Assembly: GCF_003015185.1 (NCBI RefSeq)
Contig: NZ_CP027860.1
Span: 372,001-436,000, forward strand
DNA length: 64,000 nt
Reading direction: 5' to 3'
Origin: Ahniella affigens
GTDB lineage: Bacteria > Pseudomonadota > Gammaproteobacteria > Xanthomonadales > Ahniellaceae
Shown here: positions 41,645 through 51,022 of the stretch, piece after piece
Layout of the letters: each line of letters begins with the position of its first letter
How positions within the stretch are numbered: position 1 is the stretch's first letter
Translations under genes and position numbers: made by a program
Notes under the pieces: model-generated
Database searches by the model: none
What the model saw: only the letters and a program-made list of their open reading frames with translations
Told to the model about the DNA's origin: nothing

Positions 41645-42901
41645 ATGAGCACAATGATTCAATCCTTGCTGAAAGGCCTCTTGGGCACGTGTCTGATTGC
41701 GGGCGCGGCGCTAGTCTCCAGTCCGGCTCGTGCGGTCATCGGCACGGTCGACGTGGTGCCGGCGGCCACCATTCTGGTGCCGTACTTCGAGGTCGATCTG
41801 AACAACAACAACGGCCGTCAGACCTCCGTGCAGGTCACCAACACCTCGGCGTCTGCCATGCTGTTGAATGTCACCCTGTGGACGGATCTCGGCATTCCGA
41901 CCTTCCGCTTCAACATCTATCAGACCGGTTACGCCACGACGCCGATCGACCTCCGCATGCTGTTCAAGGGCGTGGTGCCGATCACAGCGACTGATGGTCA
42001 GGACCCAGTTGACCTCATTTCGCCGCAAGGCCCGTTTTCGCAGGACATCAATTTTGCGAGCTGCAACAGCACGCTGCCCTATGCGACCCCGCTGCCGGCA
42101 GCCACGCTAACGGCCCTTAGGAACGCTCACACCGGCCAAAGCTCGACGACGTTCGGTGGTAGCTGCGGTGGTGTGGCCTACGGCGATGGCATTGCCCGAG
42201 GCTATATCACGATCGATACCGTGAGTGCCTGCCAATCCCAGTTGCCTGGGGATGTCGGCTACTTCTTGGCTGGCGGTGGCGGCACGGCGACGAACCAGAA
42301 CGCGCTGACGGCGCAAGTCACGTATATGGATCGCAGCCAGAATCAGTCGAGCGCTGAGCCCGCTGTGCATATTGAGGCGAATGGTGTTGACCCTTTGACC
42401 AATGGCGCAGGTGACAACACGTTCTACGGTCGCTTTGTGGCGTTCACGGGCGCGGACAATCGCGAGCCCCTGTTCGGCATGTCGCAGGCACGCTACTTCA
42501 ATACGTCTGGCTTGAGCACGGAAATGGTGGTGTGGCGCGACCCAGGTGCTGCGGTCAGCCCGTTTGCCTGCGGCGCAAGCCTGCCCGGCCCGTATCCGCT
42601 GGGTCAGCGTGAGTTTGTCGGCTTTGACGAACAGGAGGACTTCACCATCTTCTCGGGTTCGCCAGCATTCCCCTATGCTGCGCAAACCAAGTCGGTGAGC
42701 TCGTTCTTCCCGAGTGCGGGTGGCCACCTGTTCCTGAATCTCGTGTCGAGCGTCGGTGATCCCACCATCTCGTTCAGGCAGCAGCACTATTTGTCGGTCC
42801 GGCATCGGTCCGGCAACAGCTACAGCGGTCAGACCGCGGCATCGCAGCTTGTCAATGCGAGCCAACCCAGCAATGACAACTACATCATCGCGAGCTTCTG
42901 A
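41645..42901 (+). CDS. Hypothetical secreted protein, paralogue 2
   Basis: 418 residues. A standard signal peptide (MSTMIQSLLKGLLGTCLIAG ... SSPARA) is followed by VIGTVDVVPAATILVPYFEV, nearly the same opening as the preceding protein. They also share NTSASAMLLNVTLWTDLGIP-type sequence, TGYxT, GQDPxDxIS and QDINFASC. Function is unknown; the shared opening may be a strand-rich domain common to this secreted family. The gene starts 10 bp after paralogue 1, with GAGGAA six bases before the ATG at 41645; an in-frame extension to 41534 overlaps paralogue 1 and is rejected. The next gene starts 3 bp after the stop. Confidence 0.78.
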   Translation: MSTMIQSLLKGLLGTCLIAGAALVSSPARAVIGTVDVVPAATILVPYFEVDLNNNNGRQTSVQVTNTSASAMLLNVTLWTDLGIPTFRFNIYQTGYATTPIDLRMLFKGVVPITATDGQDPVDLISPQGPFSQDINFASCNSTLPYATPLPAATLTALRNAHTGQSSTTFGGSCGGVAYGDGIARGYITIDTVSACQSQLPGDVGYFLAGGGGTATNQNALTAQVTYMDRSQNQSSAEPAVHIEANGVDPLTNGAGDNTFYGRFVAFTGADNREPLFGMSQARYFNTSGLSTEMVVWRDPGAAVSPFACGASLPGPYPLGQREFVGFDEQEDFTIFSGSPAFPYAAQTKSVSSFFPSAGGHLFLNLVSSVGDPTISFRQQHYLSVRHRSGNSYSGQTAASQLVNASQPSNDNYIIASF

Positions 42902-42904
42902 GCC

Positions 42905-43555
42905 ATGAACAGACATTCTTCTCACAGCCTGTTTCCGGCCGCATTGATCGGCTTGGCCCTGTTGTTCACGACGGCAACGTCTTCCGCCCAGGAAACCAGT
43001 TGCGTGGCCTCCGGTGGCACCAATTGCACGTTCCAGATTCCGGATGGCCCGCAACTTGGTTTGACCTCCACGATCAACGTACCGGCGGCAAGTTGCGCCC
43101 GCGGGATCAACCACGTGGAGATCAACGTTGACGCCACGCACAGCTGGATCGGTGATCTGCAGCTGGTTGTTACTGGCCCGAACGCCGCGACGGCAACCCT
43201 GCTCAGTGGCCTGCTCGGGGCATCGCCGCCAGCAACCTGCTCGGGCGACGACGTGCTCGTCGCGTTTTCCGATGGTGCGCCCTTGCCAGTGTGCAATGGT
43301 TCGGTGGTGCCGTCGCTTAGCGGCGTGGCCGGGCCAGTCCAGCCGATCGCACCGACCGCAGGCACCATTGCAGGAACCTGGAGCCTCACCGTAACCGATT
43401 TGGCTAATGGCAACAGTGGTTTGCTCAACGATTGGTCGGTCGATGTCGTGTGCAACCCGCAGGAAGTGCCAGCGAGCTCCGATTTCAGCAAGCTGATGCT
43501 CGGCATGCTGCTCGCGCTGACGGCCATGGTGGCCCTGTTCCGACTGCGTCGCTGA
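42905..43555 (+). CDS. Secreted P-domain protein with C-terminal sorting-like tail
   Basis: 216 residues. The signal peptide (MNRHSSHSLFPAALIGLALL ... SSAQ) precedes a P-domain-like fold (about 30-180, with GINHVEINVDATHSWIGDLQ, IAGTWSLTVTDLANGNSG and WSVDVVC), related to the domain at the end of the neighbouring subtilase. The C-terminus is a short linker, a membrane segment and basic residues (FSKLMLGMLLALTAMVALFR then LRR). This three-part tail resembles IPTL-CTERM-type sorting signals (VPxxSxxxxLLLALLLAxxAxxxLRRR) but the IPTL core is replaced by VPASSDF, so the match is only approximate. It is the last gene of the operon. Confidence 0.75.
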   Translation: MNRHSSHSLFPAALIGLALLFTTATSSAQETSCVASGGTNCTFQIPDGPQLGLTSTINVPAASCARGINHVEINVDATHSWIGDLQLVVTGPNAATATLLSGLLGASPPATCSGDDVLVAFSDGAPLPVCNGSVVPSLSGVAGPVQPIAPTAGTIAGTWSLTVTDLANGNSGLLNDWSVDVVCNPQEVPASSDFSKLMLGMLLALTAMVALFRLRR

Positions 43556-43753
43556 GCCAATCTGGGCCAATGCGCTGGCCGACGCGCCATTTGGCGGTTC
43601 GTCCGGGCGTTGGCCCAGCGTCTGGCTAACTGCCAACTGCCCAGTGGTCTAGCCTTCAATCAGGCCGCAACCACGTGCAACCGATTCACCTTGAACTGGG
43701 CGCGGCCGATGGTCGCGCCCAACTCGTTTCAGGAATTGCCCGAGCGTGTCGTG

Positions 43754-45256
43754 ATGAATAGATGCATCTATCCCGGACTGCTTGGTCTCGCGCTACTCCT
43801 CAGTGCTTGTACAGCGAGCCAGCCCAACCGCCAGGAACTGGACGATCCGAATCGGACCTGGATCGCTGAAGACGGACGCGAATACCGCCTGGAGCGCCTG
43901 GAAAAGCGCCCCGATACGTACCAGATGACTGCCGATGGTCGTCTGCGTTGGTATCCGGGCGGGACGTTCGACATTGAGCGCGAGACCGACGATGCCTTCT
44001 ACGTTCGCCAGTATGCGCCGGTGCCAGCCGTGCCGCCACCGGAGTTGGTCGAACCGACGCCGGTTGATCCGGCGGTCGAATCGGCCCTCACCGTAACGGA
44101 CCTGAGCCAAGGGCTACCGACGACGGGGCAGTGGCGTGATCACTTGGATGTGGTTGACCTGAATGGTGATCAGCATCTGGACTTGCTCGTGCCACCAATA
44201 CGCAAGTCCTTCAACATGGCGCCAGAAGTGTTTCTGGGCCAAGCAGACGGTCATTGGCAACGGTGGGACAATAGGCGGTTTCCCACTTCAAGGTTTGATT
44301 ATGGCGCCGCTGCCAGCGCCGATATCAATGGCGATGGCCATGCCGACGTGGCGGTGGGCATGCACATTCTCGGTATTCGCGCGTTTCTGGGGGACGGTGC
44401 AGGCACATTCACGGAGCACAGTCAGGGCCTTCCGGTGCCCACCGCTGGCCAATCGCCAGCGTTGTCGTCCCGCCAGATTGCGTTCGTGGATTGGAATCAG
44501 GATCGAATGCCCGATTTGGTGGTGTTGAATGAGCGTCTGGGGCAGGATCCCAAGAGTCCCTATCGTGATGGCGCGGTGGTCTTCAGCAATCTCGGGGACC
44601 ACTGGCAAGCGTTGCCCACGGTACCGGCGCTGCACACCGCCCGTGTCATGGCGCAGGATGCCGCGCGCTCAGTGCTGTTGCTGAGCGCGGGAACGGTCGA
44701 TGCTGGACAGATGGTGATCAGTGAACGCCATGGCAAGCGCTGGACCGAGCATGTCGTCAACCATTTGCTGCCGAGCAGCCAATTGACGGCGATGGCGGTC
44801 ACGGCGGGAAAAAACGGTGCCGACCGGATCGCGTTGGCCTACCAGTCACGTTCGCCAAAGTCCTGGTGGTTGGACGTTGAGCTCATGACGCGAACTGGCC
44901 GCGATTGGCAGCGGCAGACCTTGATTCGGATCCCGGTCAGTCTGGCGATCCGCGATCTGCACTTCCTGAATGTCGGGACCGACCACTTGCAGTTGGCTGC
45001 CATCAACGCAGCGGGCCAGATCGAAATCTGGTCACATCGGGACAAGGCCACCTGGGTACGTCACGCGCCGATTCCGGTACCGGAGTGGCGTCTGGGCTGC
45101 GCCGGATTTGGCTTGCACGCGGCCGATCTGGATGCCGACGGTCGCGACGAGTTGATCGCCAATGTCGCCGGCGATCCGCCCATGATCCGTACCGGCAAGG
45201 ACTGCACCGGTGAGGGCGGCATTCAGGTACTGAAGCTGGCGACCGACGGCCGTTGA
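43754..45256 (+). CDS. FG-GAP/VCBS repeat lipoprotein
   Basis: 500 residues. A lipoprotein signal peptide (LLGLALLLSAC, lipobox LSAC) predicts an anchored outer- or inner-membrane lipoprotein. Calcium-binding VCBS/FG-GAP repeats follow: DLNGDQHLDLLV, DINGDGHADVAVG, DWNQDRMPDLVV and DLDADGRDELIA, which build a propeller. The N-terminal ~100 residues (DDPNRTWIAEDGREYRLERL) are a separate unknown part. Start at 43754 (MNRCIYPG) puts the lipobox in the right place; the frame is open to 43610. A ~200-bp gap separates it from the preceding operon, and it is convergent with rluF (22 bp). Confidence 0.8.
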   Translation: MNRCIYPGLLGLALLLSACTASQPNRQELDDPNRTWIAEDGREYRLERLEKRPDTYQMTADGRLRWYPGGTFDIERETDDAFYVRQYAPVPAVPPPELVEPTPVDPAVESALTVTDLSQGLPTTGQWRDHLDVVDLNGDQHLDLLVPPIRKSFNMAPEVFLGQADGHWQRWDNRRFPTSRFDYGAAASADINGDGHADVAVGMHILGIRAFLGDGAGTFTEHSQGLPVPTAGQSPALSSRQIAFVDWNQDRMPDLVVLNERLGQDPKSPYRDGAVVFSNLGDHWQALPTVPALHTARVMAQDAARSVLLLSAGTVDAGQMVISERHGKRWTEHVVNHLLPSSQLTAMAVTAGKNGADRIALAYQSRSPKSWWLDVELMTRTGRDWQRQTLIRIPVSLAIRDLHFLNVGTDHLQLAAINAAGQIEIWSHRDKATWVRHAPIPVPEWRLGCAGFGLHAADLDADGRDELIANVAGDPPMIRTGKDCTGEGGIQVLKLATDGR

Positions 45257-45278
45257 TCGGGAACAACTGCTCAGCGCT

Positions 45279-45989
45279 TCACCATTCCGTGCGGCCCGGA
45301 ATCAGGCCCTTCAGCTCAACGTCGGTCAAATTGCGCCATTGCCCAAGCTTCAGATGACCAAGCTTGATGTTGTCAATGCGCACGCGCACCAGCTGTTTGA
45401 CGCGATAGCCGAACGCCGCCGCCATCAGGCGGATCTGTCGGTTCAAACCCTGCTTCAGAATGATTCTAAACGCGAACTTGTTCAGCCGACTGGTCCGGCA
45501 GGGTTTGGTCATCTGGTCGTGCACAATCACGCCGCGCGCCATGCCGGTCAGAAACTCAGGCGAGATCTCGTGATTGACGCCCACCAGATATTCCTTTTCG
45601 TGCCCGTTCTCGTAACGCAGAATCTCATTGACGATGTCGCCGTTGCTGGTCAACAGGATCAACCCTTCCGAGTCCTTGTCCAAACGACCAATCGGGAAAA
45701 TGCGACGCTCGTGCCCGATCGCATCAACGATGTTGCCCTTGATGGCAGATTCGGTCGTGCACGTCACGCCAACAGGCTTGTTGTAGGCAATATAGACATG
45801 CTTGCGCCCGGCCTTTTTTGCCCGAACTTGCAGCGTTTGGCCGTCGACGCGGACATCGTCGCCCTCGTTGAACAAGGTGCCGACGCTCGCCGGAGTGCCA
45901 TTAACCGTGACGCGGCGTTCCGACAGCAGTTTGTCGGCTTCTCGGCGAGAACAATAGCCGGTGTCGGCAATGTATTTGCTAATGCGCAT
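45279..45989 (-). CDS. rluF: 23S rRNA pseudouridine synthase RluF
   Basis: 236 residues. An S4 RNA-binding domain (about 1-50, RISKYIADTGYCSRREADKL) is followed by the RsuA/RluF-type synthase. The catalytic Asp is D104 in FPIGRLDKDSEGLILLT. The sequence follows E. coli RluF through YNKPVGVTCTTES, NGHEKEYLV, LKQGLNRQIRLMAAAFGY and LGQWRNLTDVEL; RluF modifies U2604 of 23S rRNA. RluB or RsuA remain less likely. I use the ATG at 45989; the frame is open to 46085 without S4 homology. Confidence 0.88.
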   Translation of the reverse strand: MRISKYIADTGYCSRREADKLLSERRVTVNGTPASVGTLFNEGDDVRVDGQTLQVRAKKAGRKHVYIAYNKPVGVTCTTESAIKGNIVDAIGHERRIFPIGRLDKDSEGLILLTSNGDIVNEILRYENGHEKEYLVGVNHEISPEFLTGMARGVIVHDQMTKPCRTSRLNKFAFRIILKQGLNRQIRLMAAAFGYRVKQLVRVRIDNIKLGHLKLGQWRNLTDVELKGLIPGRTEW

Positions 45990-46360
45990 GCGGTATTCGA
46001 TCCGGAGCGGGGCGACGTGCGAGGACTGCATCCCGATAAACTGTTGGCAAAGGCTGGCGCACGATGCATCACTGCACGTGACCAATTTGCCTTGATCAAC
46101 ACGCGTGCCGCTGCCAAGTCTAGCAGGCTGTCAAAACACGCGCGCCTCGTTGCTTAGTCGGCGTGCGCTGTCCACGATGCGCACCCGCTGATGGGGTGTC
46201 AACACCCGGTCGGGTCCTTGTCTGCATCCGAATCTTTTGCCGGCTCGCACATCAGTTCAGACAATTCGCGTTTGGGGAGGGTCTGAAAGTCCATGATGGA
46301 CTTATTCTCATCCTCCCCAAGAATCGTCTTGCCCGGATCTTCTCTTGAAATGGCACCACG
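45990..46360. repeat. Intergenic region holding hairpin repeat copy C (46272-46320)
   Basis: No gene recognised. At 46272-46320 an outer 9-bp stem TTGGGGAGG/CCTCCCCAA encloses GTCTGAAAGTCC and an inner 6-bp stem AAGTCC/GGACTT: a degenerate module 2 of the dispersed family. It lies about 40 bp past the stop of the minus-strand SEL1 gene, consistent with a role at the 3' end of that transcript. Confidence 0.7.
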
Positions 46361-48772
46361 CTATTTGGATTCTGTGCCGAGTTCATTGTCGGTCTCGGCG
46401 ATCCTTACCGCTTCGCGATGCTGGTACTGCACCAAACGCTTCGAGTAACGGCAGCTGCCATCTTGGCGCGCGGCCTCGGCACATGAGTCAACGGCACGTT
46501 GCTGCGCGCTGACTGCTTCATCAAAACGCTCCAGCGCAGCGAGGCAAGCTGCTTCCGTGTCCCAATGACCCGGCTCTCGATCGTCGGCTTTGACGCGCTG
46601 AATCACTTTGAGTCCGGCCTCGCCATCGCGAATCGTGTTGTCGGCTATCGTGCAGCGCATCCACGCGAGGTTGTTGATGGCTTCCATTCCGCCCGCTTCA
46701 GCGGCCTGTTCGAGCCAGCGCAATGCCGCTGGCAAATCGCGATCGACACCCCGGCCATAGCGCAGGGCGTAGGCATAGAACGTCATGGCATCGGCAGAGC
46801 CTGCCTTTGCACCCATCTCGTAGTAGCGCGCAGCGGTCGCGAAATCCGTCGGTAGGCGACTTGAGCCGAACTCAAACTGTCGGCCAAGGTCGTACCAGAA
46901 ACTGGGTTGTTTCGAGTGATGCTCCAAGAGCTCGGCTAGTGCGGCGTCGCGAACCTTCGCATCTTTGGACCAGCGCAGACGGAACCAGCGCAATTCCTCA
47001 GTGATCTTGGCATCACCTGCTTTCTGCAAAGCTGTGGCGACCAGTCTGACGTCGCCGATCACCACGGGATCTGCCTGCTTGGCATGGCGCAATACGGTCA
47101 AGAGCTCCGGCAGGGCCTTTTCATCGGAAGCCATGAGCAACGAGTACAGCCAGTTGATGACTTCGTCCGTTTCGATAGCGGGCGACTGTTCGAGTAAGGT
47201 CCTGATTGACGAAGGGTCGCCAAGCTGCGCGCCTTTGCGCAGATAGTGCATGGGGGGATGGTCCAGCCTCACTTCCAGCCTTGGTGCGCTGGCGAGGCCA
47301 TACAACGCTGTGCCCGCGGCGCCAGCGCCGGCATCAAGGGCTCGCAACATGCCCACTTTGAAGCGGGTCAGGAAATCCGACTCGCTTCCCGGAAAACGGT
47401 TGGTGCCAAGGGCCAAGAGCAGCAGAAGCTCTGGATCGCCGCTCGCACTGGCGCGCTCCAGAACCTGAAGCGCTTTGGAATGGGCGCCGATCGATTGATT
47501 CTTCGTGCTCACCATCGCGATGATCATTGCTGACTTCGGGTCGCCCGCAAGCGCAGCATCTTCCAACGCCAACATCGCGTCCCGGCGCAGCCCGGACTGG
47601 CTGGTCACGAGGCTGACGTCGCCACTTGCGCTGATCTGCCAAAGCGTATTGATGGCCAGGGTGTGCGCATATTGACGGAGCACGTCAGTCAGCACACCTG
47701 CTTGCTTGGCCTTGTCGAGGAACGTCCTGGCGGCCTTCTTGTCCCGCTTGACGCCCGCACCGCGGTGGGTGAGGGCCGCCAGCGTTGCGAGCACGTCGCT
47801 ATTGGCTTTAGGCGCCAGATCCAATAGACCGTCAACGGCTGCCCCAATACATTCAAGTCCGACAAACGAGAGACAGAGTTCCGTGATCCCAACCCCCCCA
47901 TCGGCCGGGCTGATCGATCGAATCGTCTGCCAGACTTCCAACGCCTCGCGGGCCTCGTCCAGAGATTTTGGCTGCATCGACTGGGCATACGTCACCAGAC
48001 CGGCCGGATCGCGCAGACCCAGCTGCTCAGCCTGGAGTCTTGCGATGTGATGCAAGGCAAAACCTGGGTACTCAGCGATCGTTCGGTTTTGCGCGCGCGC
48101 GATCGATATTGGCAGCAGAAGCGGATCGAAGTACCAGGACGTCTCGCGCTGCCCGGGCGCGCGCACGCGGAGCAGCAAACGCATCTCGCCATTGTCGCGA
48201 GTGTCATAGCGTCGGCTCAGTATTTCGAGACCGGCGAGATCAGCCAGGGCATCGGCGTCCTGGTACACCGTCAGCGCCAAAGGCTGTTGCCAGCTTTGAC
48301 CGGCTCCCTCTTGCAGTAAGTGCTTCAACAGCGCTGCAATCAAGGCCTCGCGCGCGCTAGCACGCGGCTCATCACCGTTTTGCTCGGCGCACTGGAGTGA
48401 CCGTTTCTGCAGCGCCAAACTGAAGAAGAATTGCTGTCGCGCCGACTCCAATCGGTCGAGCTGGTCCTTGCACACCGAGCCCAAATTGGGGTCCTCAGCC
48501 GGCTCGTCCCATTCAGCTAGGAGTCGCTTCACCTCGGTGACGTCTCGGACCTTGTAGCGGCGGACCGTGGCGTTCCAGATCGCCGGAAAATCCGCTCGTG
48601 TCGGGTCTTGATCAGCAGCGGCGGTGAGCGCTTCCAGTGGGCTGCCAGAACGAGTCTGGCTGTCGGCCGTGTCTGGCGCTTCGCCACGGGCGCCCGTCAC
48701 CATCAGGCAACCACAAAGCATCAATCCGCACACAGGGAGTTTCGACCGCAAGTTCCAGACGTTCGTGATCAT
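46361..48772 (-). CDS. Exported SEL1/TPR-repeat protein
   Basis: 803 residues. An N-terminal signal-like segment (LPVCGLMLCGCLMVTGARG) contains a Cys that could be a lipidation site but the lipobox is poor. The long middle is alpha-helical repeat sequence; the clearest SEL1 repeats are near the C-terminus (ATAARYYEMGAKAGSADAMT and AALRWLEQAAEAGGMEAINN). Such solenoids mediate protein contacts; no enzyme motif is visible. The gene starts 4 bp after the stop of the DUF3857 gene on the same strand, so the two are co-transcribed and probably work together at the envelope. Confidence 0.75.
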   Translation of the reverse strand: MITNVWNLRSKLPVCGLMLCGCLMVTGARGEAPDTADSQTRSGSPLEALTAAADQDPTRADFPAIWNATVRRYKVRDVTEVKRLLAEWDEPAEDPNLGSVCKDQLDRLESARQQFFFSLALQKRSLQCAEQNGDEPRASAREALIAALLKHLLQEGAGQSWQQPLALTVYQDADALADLAGLEILSRRYDTRDNGEMRLLLRVRAPGQRETSWYFDPLLLPISIARAQNRTIAEYPGFALHHIARLQAEQLGLRDPAGLVTYAQSMQPKSLDEAREALEVWQTIRSISPADGGVGITELCLSFVGLECIGAAVDGLLDLAPKANSDVLATLAALTHRGAGVKRDKKAARTFLDKAKQAGVLTDVLRQYAHTLAINTLWQISASGDVSLVTSQSGLRRDAMLALEDAALAGDPKSAMIIAMVSTKNQSIGAHSKALQVLERASASGDPELLLLLALGTNRFPGSESDFLTRFKVGMLRALDAGAGAAGTALYGLASAPRLEVRLDHPPMHYLRKGAQLGDPSSIRTLLEQSPAIETDEVINWLYSLLMASDEKALPELLTVLRHAKQADPVVIGDVRLVATALQKAGDAKITEELRWFRLRWSKDAKVRDAALAELLEHHSKQPSFWYDLGRQFEFGSSRLPTDFATAARYYEMGAKAGSADAMTFYAYALRYGRGVDRDLPAALRWLEQAAEAGGMEAINNLAWMRCTIADNTIRDGEAGLKVIQRVKADDREPGHWDTEAACLAALERFDEAVSAQQRAVDSCAEAARQDGSCRYSKRLVQYQHREAVRIAETDNELGTESK

Positions 48773-48776
48773 GTGT

Positions 48777-50807
48777 TTAGTCTTCTCGGGTCAGGTCGTT
48801 GATCAGTTGCTTCATGCGCTCTTGCCGCGACTTCTGCAGGCTCGCCTCGCCCAGACCCGCAATCGCGCGTACCGAGCTGGCATCGAATACTTGCCGGAGG
48901 TTCCGCGCGTAAGCGGGCAGATCGGCGTCGGTAATCACGTCCGACTTGCTGACAAAGAGGTGTTCAACCTGCACAACATCGCCCTTCCGAGAAATCTCAC
49001 GCCGGTAGTCAAATGCCTTGTCGGTGAGCGACAACTTGTCGTTGCCGAATTGCAACTGGCGGCCCTTTGGCGGCAGCAATTCAATCCGATGCTTCAATGT
49101 CATCGGGAATGCTTGTGCCATGGGCACGGTGCGCTCCATTTCGGTCACGGGCTCCAGAAACTGCAGGAGCGCCGCGGCATGCAAGTCCAGATAGTTGTGG
49201 CCAGCATCGAGCCGTTGCCAAGGCTGCTCAATACGGAACTTGGCCTGGATCTCAATTTCGTTGCGGGTCATATCATCGGCGACCCGAATAGCCTCGACTT
49301 CCGTGGCGGTGCCCAATGTCTTGGTGTAAAGCTGGCGCCAGCGCTTGCTGATTTCCGAACTGCTGTTGCTCGCCAGATCCCGGCGCATCACATCCGCAAT
49401 GTCGCCGCGGCTGCGTTGACTGAGCGCGATCACAATACTGTCTCCCGTACCGGATTCAATCGACTCGCTGATATCGACTTCCGAGCGATCGGACGCGGGG
49501 CGAATCACTTCCGTCAACTCGCGTTCGCCGGGAGCGATGATCAGCGCGCGCCCGTAGGGCAACGTACTGAGATGGGCGAGGTCGCCGCCTTGCAGCGTTT
49601 GGGTCGGATCGAGCCATACGGTTCGGTTGGCGAGCGCCACACGGACGATGACGTGGTCGAATGCCGCTGCGCTCGGCGGGTGCTGGGTCAGCGACTTGCC
49701 ATGCGCAATCGACACCAGCGCCGGGTCGGCACGCAAGCCAAGTTGGCGTAAGAGGCTGATCAGCAGTCGCGACTTGTCTTTGCAGTCGCCAAAGCGACGC
49801 TGATAGACCTCGTTCGGTTCAGCGGGCCGATGCGTGCTCGCGCCAAGCTCCATGCCGAAGTAGCGCACATCGGTCTGCACGAGCCTGAGAGCGGCAATGA
49901 TCTGCTGATCGATCGTGGGCAGCGCTTTCAGCGTTGCGAGTTTGAGCTGAAGCTCGGCGTTCAGCGGCACAGGCTCGGGGTACAGCGTGAGCGCCCAGTT
50001 GACGACGTCGGACCATGTCCGTTGCTTGCTGACCAGCAACGTGGGCAATGGAAATGTCCAGTTGGGTGCGCGCTCGTTCTTGCTGACGGCAGCGAGATTC
50101 TTGCCGAGCCAATGTAGTTCACGATGATCGTCCACCTGCTTCTCGCTGGCCTTGATCGTGGCACCGATGATCGTGTGCGCGAGCGGGGCGTCACTCAGAA
50201 TTCGGATCTGCCGCCGAGCGGTCGGCGCATGGCCAGACAAGTTCAACGAATCACCGAGCAGATCGCCCATGATCGGATTGCTCCCTTTGATCGTGTATTG
50301 CATGCGAATCCGATCGTGCACGCGGACGTCTTCCAGCACGATCAGGGCGCTAACCTTGCCGGTGTACATCAATGACTCGAACTCACTCTCGCGCCTGGCA
50401 AGCGTGATGTGGGCCGGGTCGAAGCGGGATTCCCAGTGGCCATCCCGGAAAATCTCAACACGATGGATCACGAGTTGTTCGTAGGTCGGCTCGAACTGGA
50501 TTTCGAACTGGGCGGCATACTGCAGCAATTCCTGGCTGCGCGGCTCGTAGATGTAGTCGAGATACGCGGCGTACTGCCCTTTGCGGAAGTCGATTTGCGA
50601 ATCGACCTGCCAGACGCGCCAAGGATCGCTGTCTTGGCCAAGCTTTCGCGGCCATTCCGAAATCAACTCGCGCGCGTCGACATACGCGGGTGGCTGATCC
50701 TCGGTGTAGCGGAAGCCACCTGATTCCAGTGTCCGCGCGATGCCCGGCCCGGATGGCAGCGAGGTGACGGCGAACCACAATCCTGCCAACAGCATTCGAT
50801 GCAGCAT
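48777..50807 (-). CDS. DUF3857/transglutaminase-like exported protein
   Basis: 676 residues. A signal peptide (MLHRMLLAGLWFAVTSLPSG) precedes a DUF3857 domain (about 60-240) and a transglutaminase-like domain. A catalytic triad can be proposed: C342 in RRFGDCKDKS, H385 in FDHVIVRV and D400 in TVWLDPT, so the fold may be active as a protease, transglutaminase or amidase. The remaining ~270 residues resemble the DUF3858-type end common in this family. The start at 50807 has GAGAG upstream; the open frame to 50996 runs into hairpin repeat copy D and is rejected. It leads a two-gene operon with the SEL1 protein. Confidence 0.85.
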   Translation of the reverse strand: MLHRMLLAGLWFAVTSLPSGPGIARTLESGGFRYTEDQPPAYVDARELISEWPRKLGQDSDPWRVWQVDSQIDFRKGQYAAYLDYIYEPRSQELLQYAAQFEIQFEPTYEQLVIHRVEIFRDGHWESRFDPAHITLARRESEFESLMYTGKVSALIVLEDVRVHDRIRMQYTIKGSNPIMGDLLGDSLNLSGHAPTARRQIRILSDAPLAHTIIGATIKASEKQVDDHRELHWLGKNLAAVSKNERAPNWTFPLPTLLVSKQRTWSDVVNWALTLYPEPVPLNAELQLKLATLKALPTIDQQIIAALRLVQTDVRYFGMELGASTHRPAEPNEVYQRRFGDCKDKSRLLISLLRQLGLRADPALVSIAHGKSLTQHPPSAAAFDHVIVRVALANRTVWLDPTQTLQGGDLAHLSTLPYGRALIIAPGERELTEVIRPASDRSEVDISESIESGTGDSIVIALSQRSRGDIADVMRRDLASNSSSEISKRWRQLYTKTLGTATEVEAIRVADDMTRNEIEIQAKFRIEQPWQRLDAGHNYLDLHAAALLQFLEPVTEMERTVPMAQAFPMTLKHRIELLPPKGRQLQFGNDKLSLTDKAFDYRREISRKGDVVQVEHLFVSKSDVITDADLPAYARNLRQVFDASSVRAIAGLGEASLQKSRQERMKQLINDLTRED

Positions 50808-50911
50808 GAAGCAATACTCTCTGAGTGACAGCACAATTTCGTCGGCGGTACCCGTGGCTGCCGCGCCGGTTGCCAGCAAGAATCGCGCGATTGTCCGGTC
50901 CCGCCAATGAC

Positions 50912-51022
50912 GGTCTGAATCAGTCCATCCTGGACTTCCAGAACCGCACCGAGTACTCGCGTGCTTGATTCCGGGCGGGACATCCATGCCCCGCATCGCC
51001 TCTGAACCTGTTCAGAGGCGCC
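50912..51022 (-). mobile_element. MITE-like hairpin element, copy D, with 8-bp target duplication
   Basis: The same composite repeat as at 34064 but inverted: module 2 (from 50912), a shortened modules 4/3 (GAGTACTC palindrome, then GTGCTTGATTC), and module 1 (50998-51019). The termini are GGTCTGAA and ...AGAGGCGCC. CCAATGAC is directly repeated exactly at both ends (50904-50911 and 51023-51030), as expected for a target-site duplication. No transposase is encoded; it would need one in trans. Unlike other copies it lies upstream of a gene (about 105 bp before the DUF3857 start). Confidence 0.75.

Noticed and set aside
42107-43636. A 509-codon minus-strand frame opposite the secreted-protein operon
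   Set aside because: It spans two plus-strand genes with clear signal peptides and starts; its own translation has no recognisable features.
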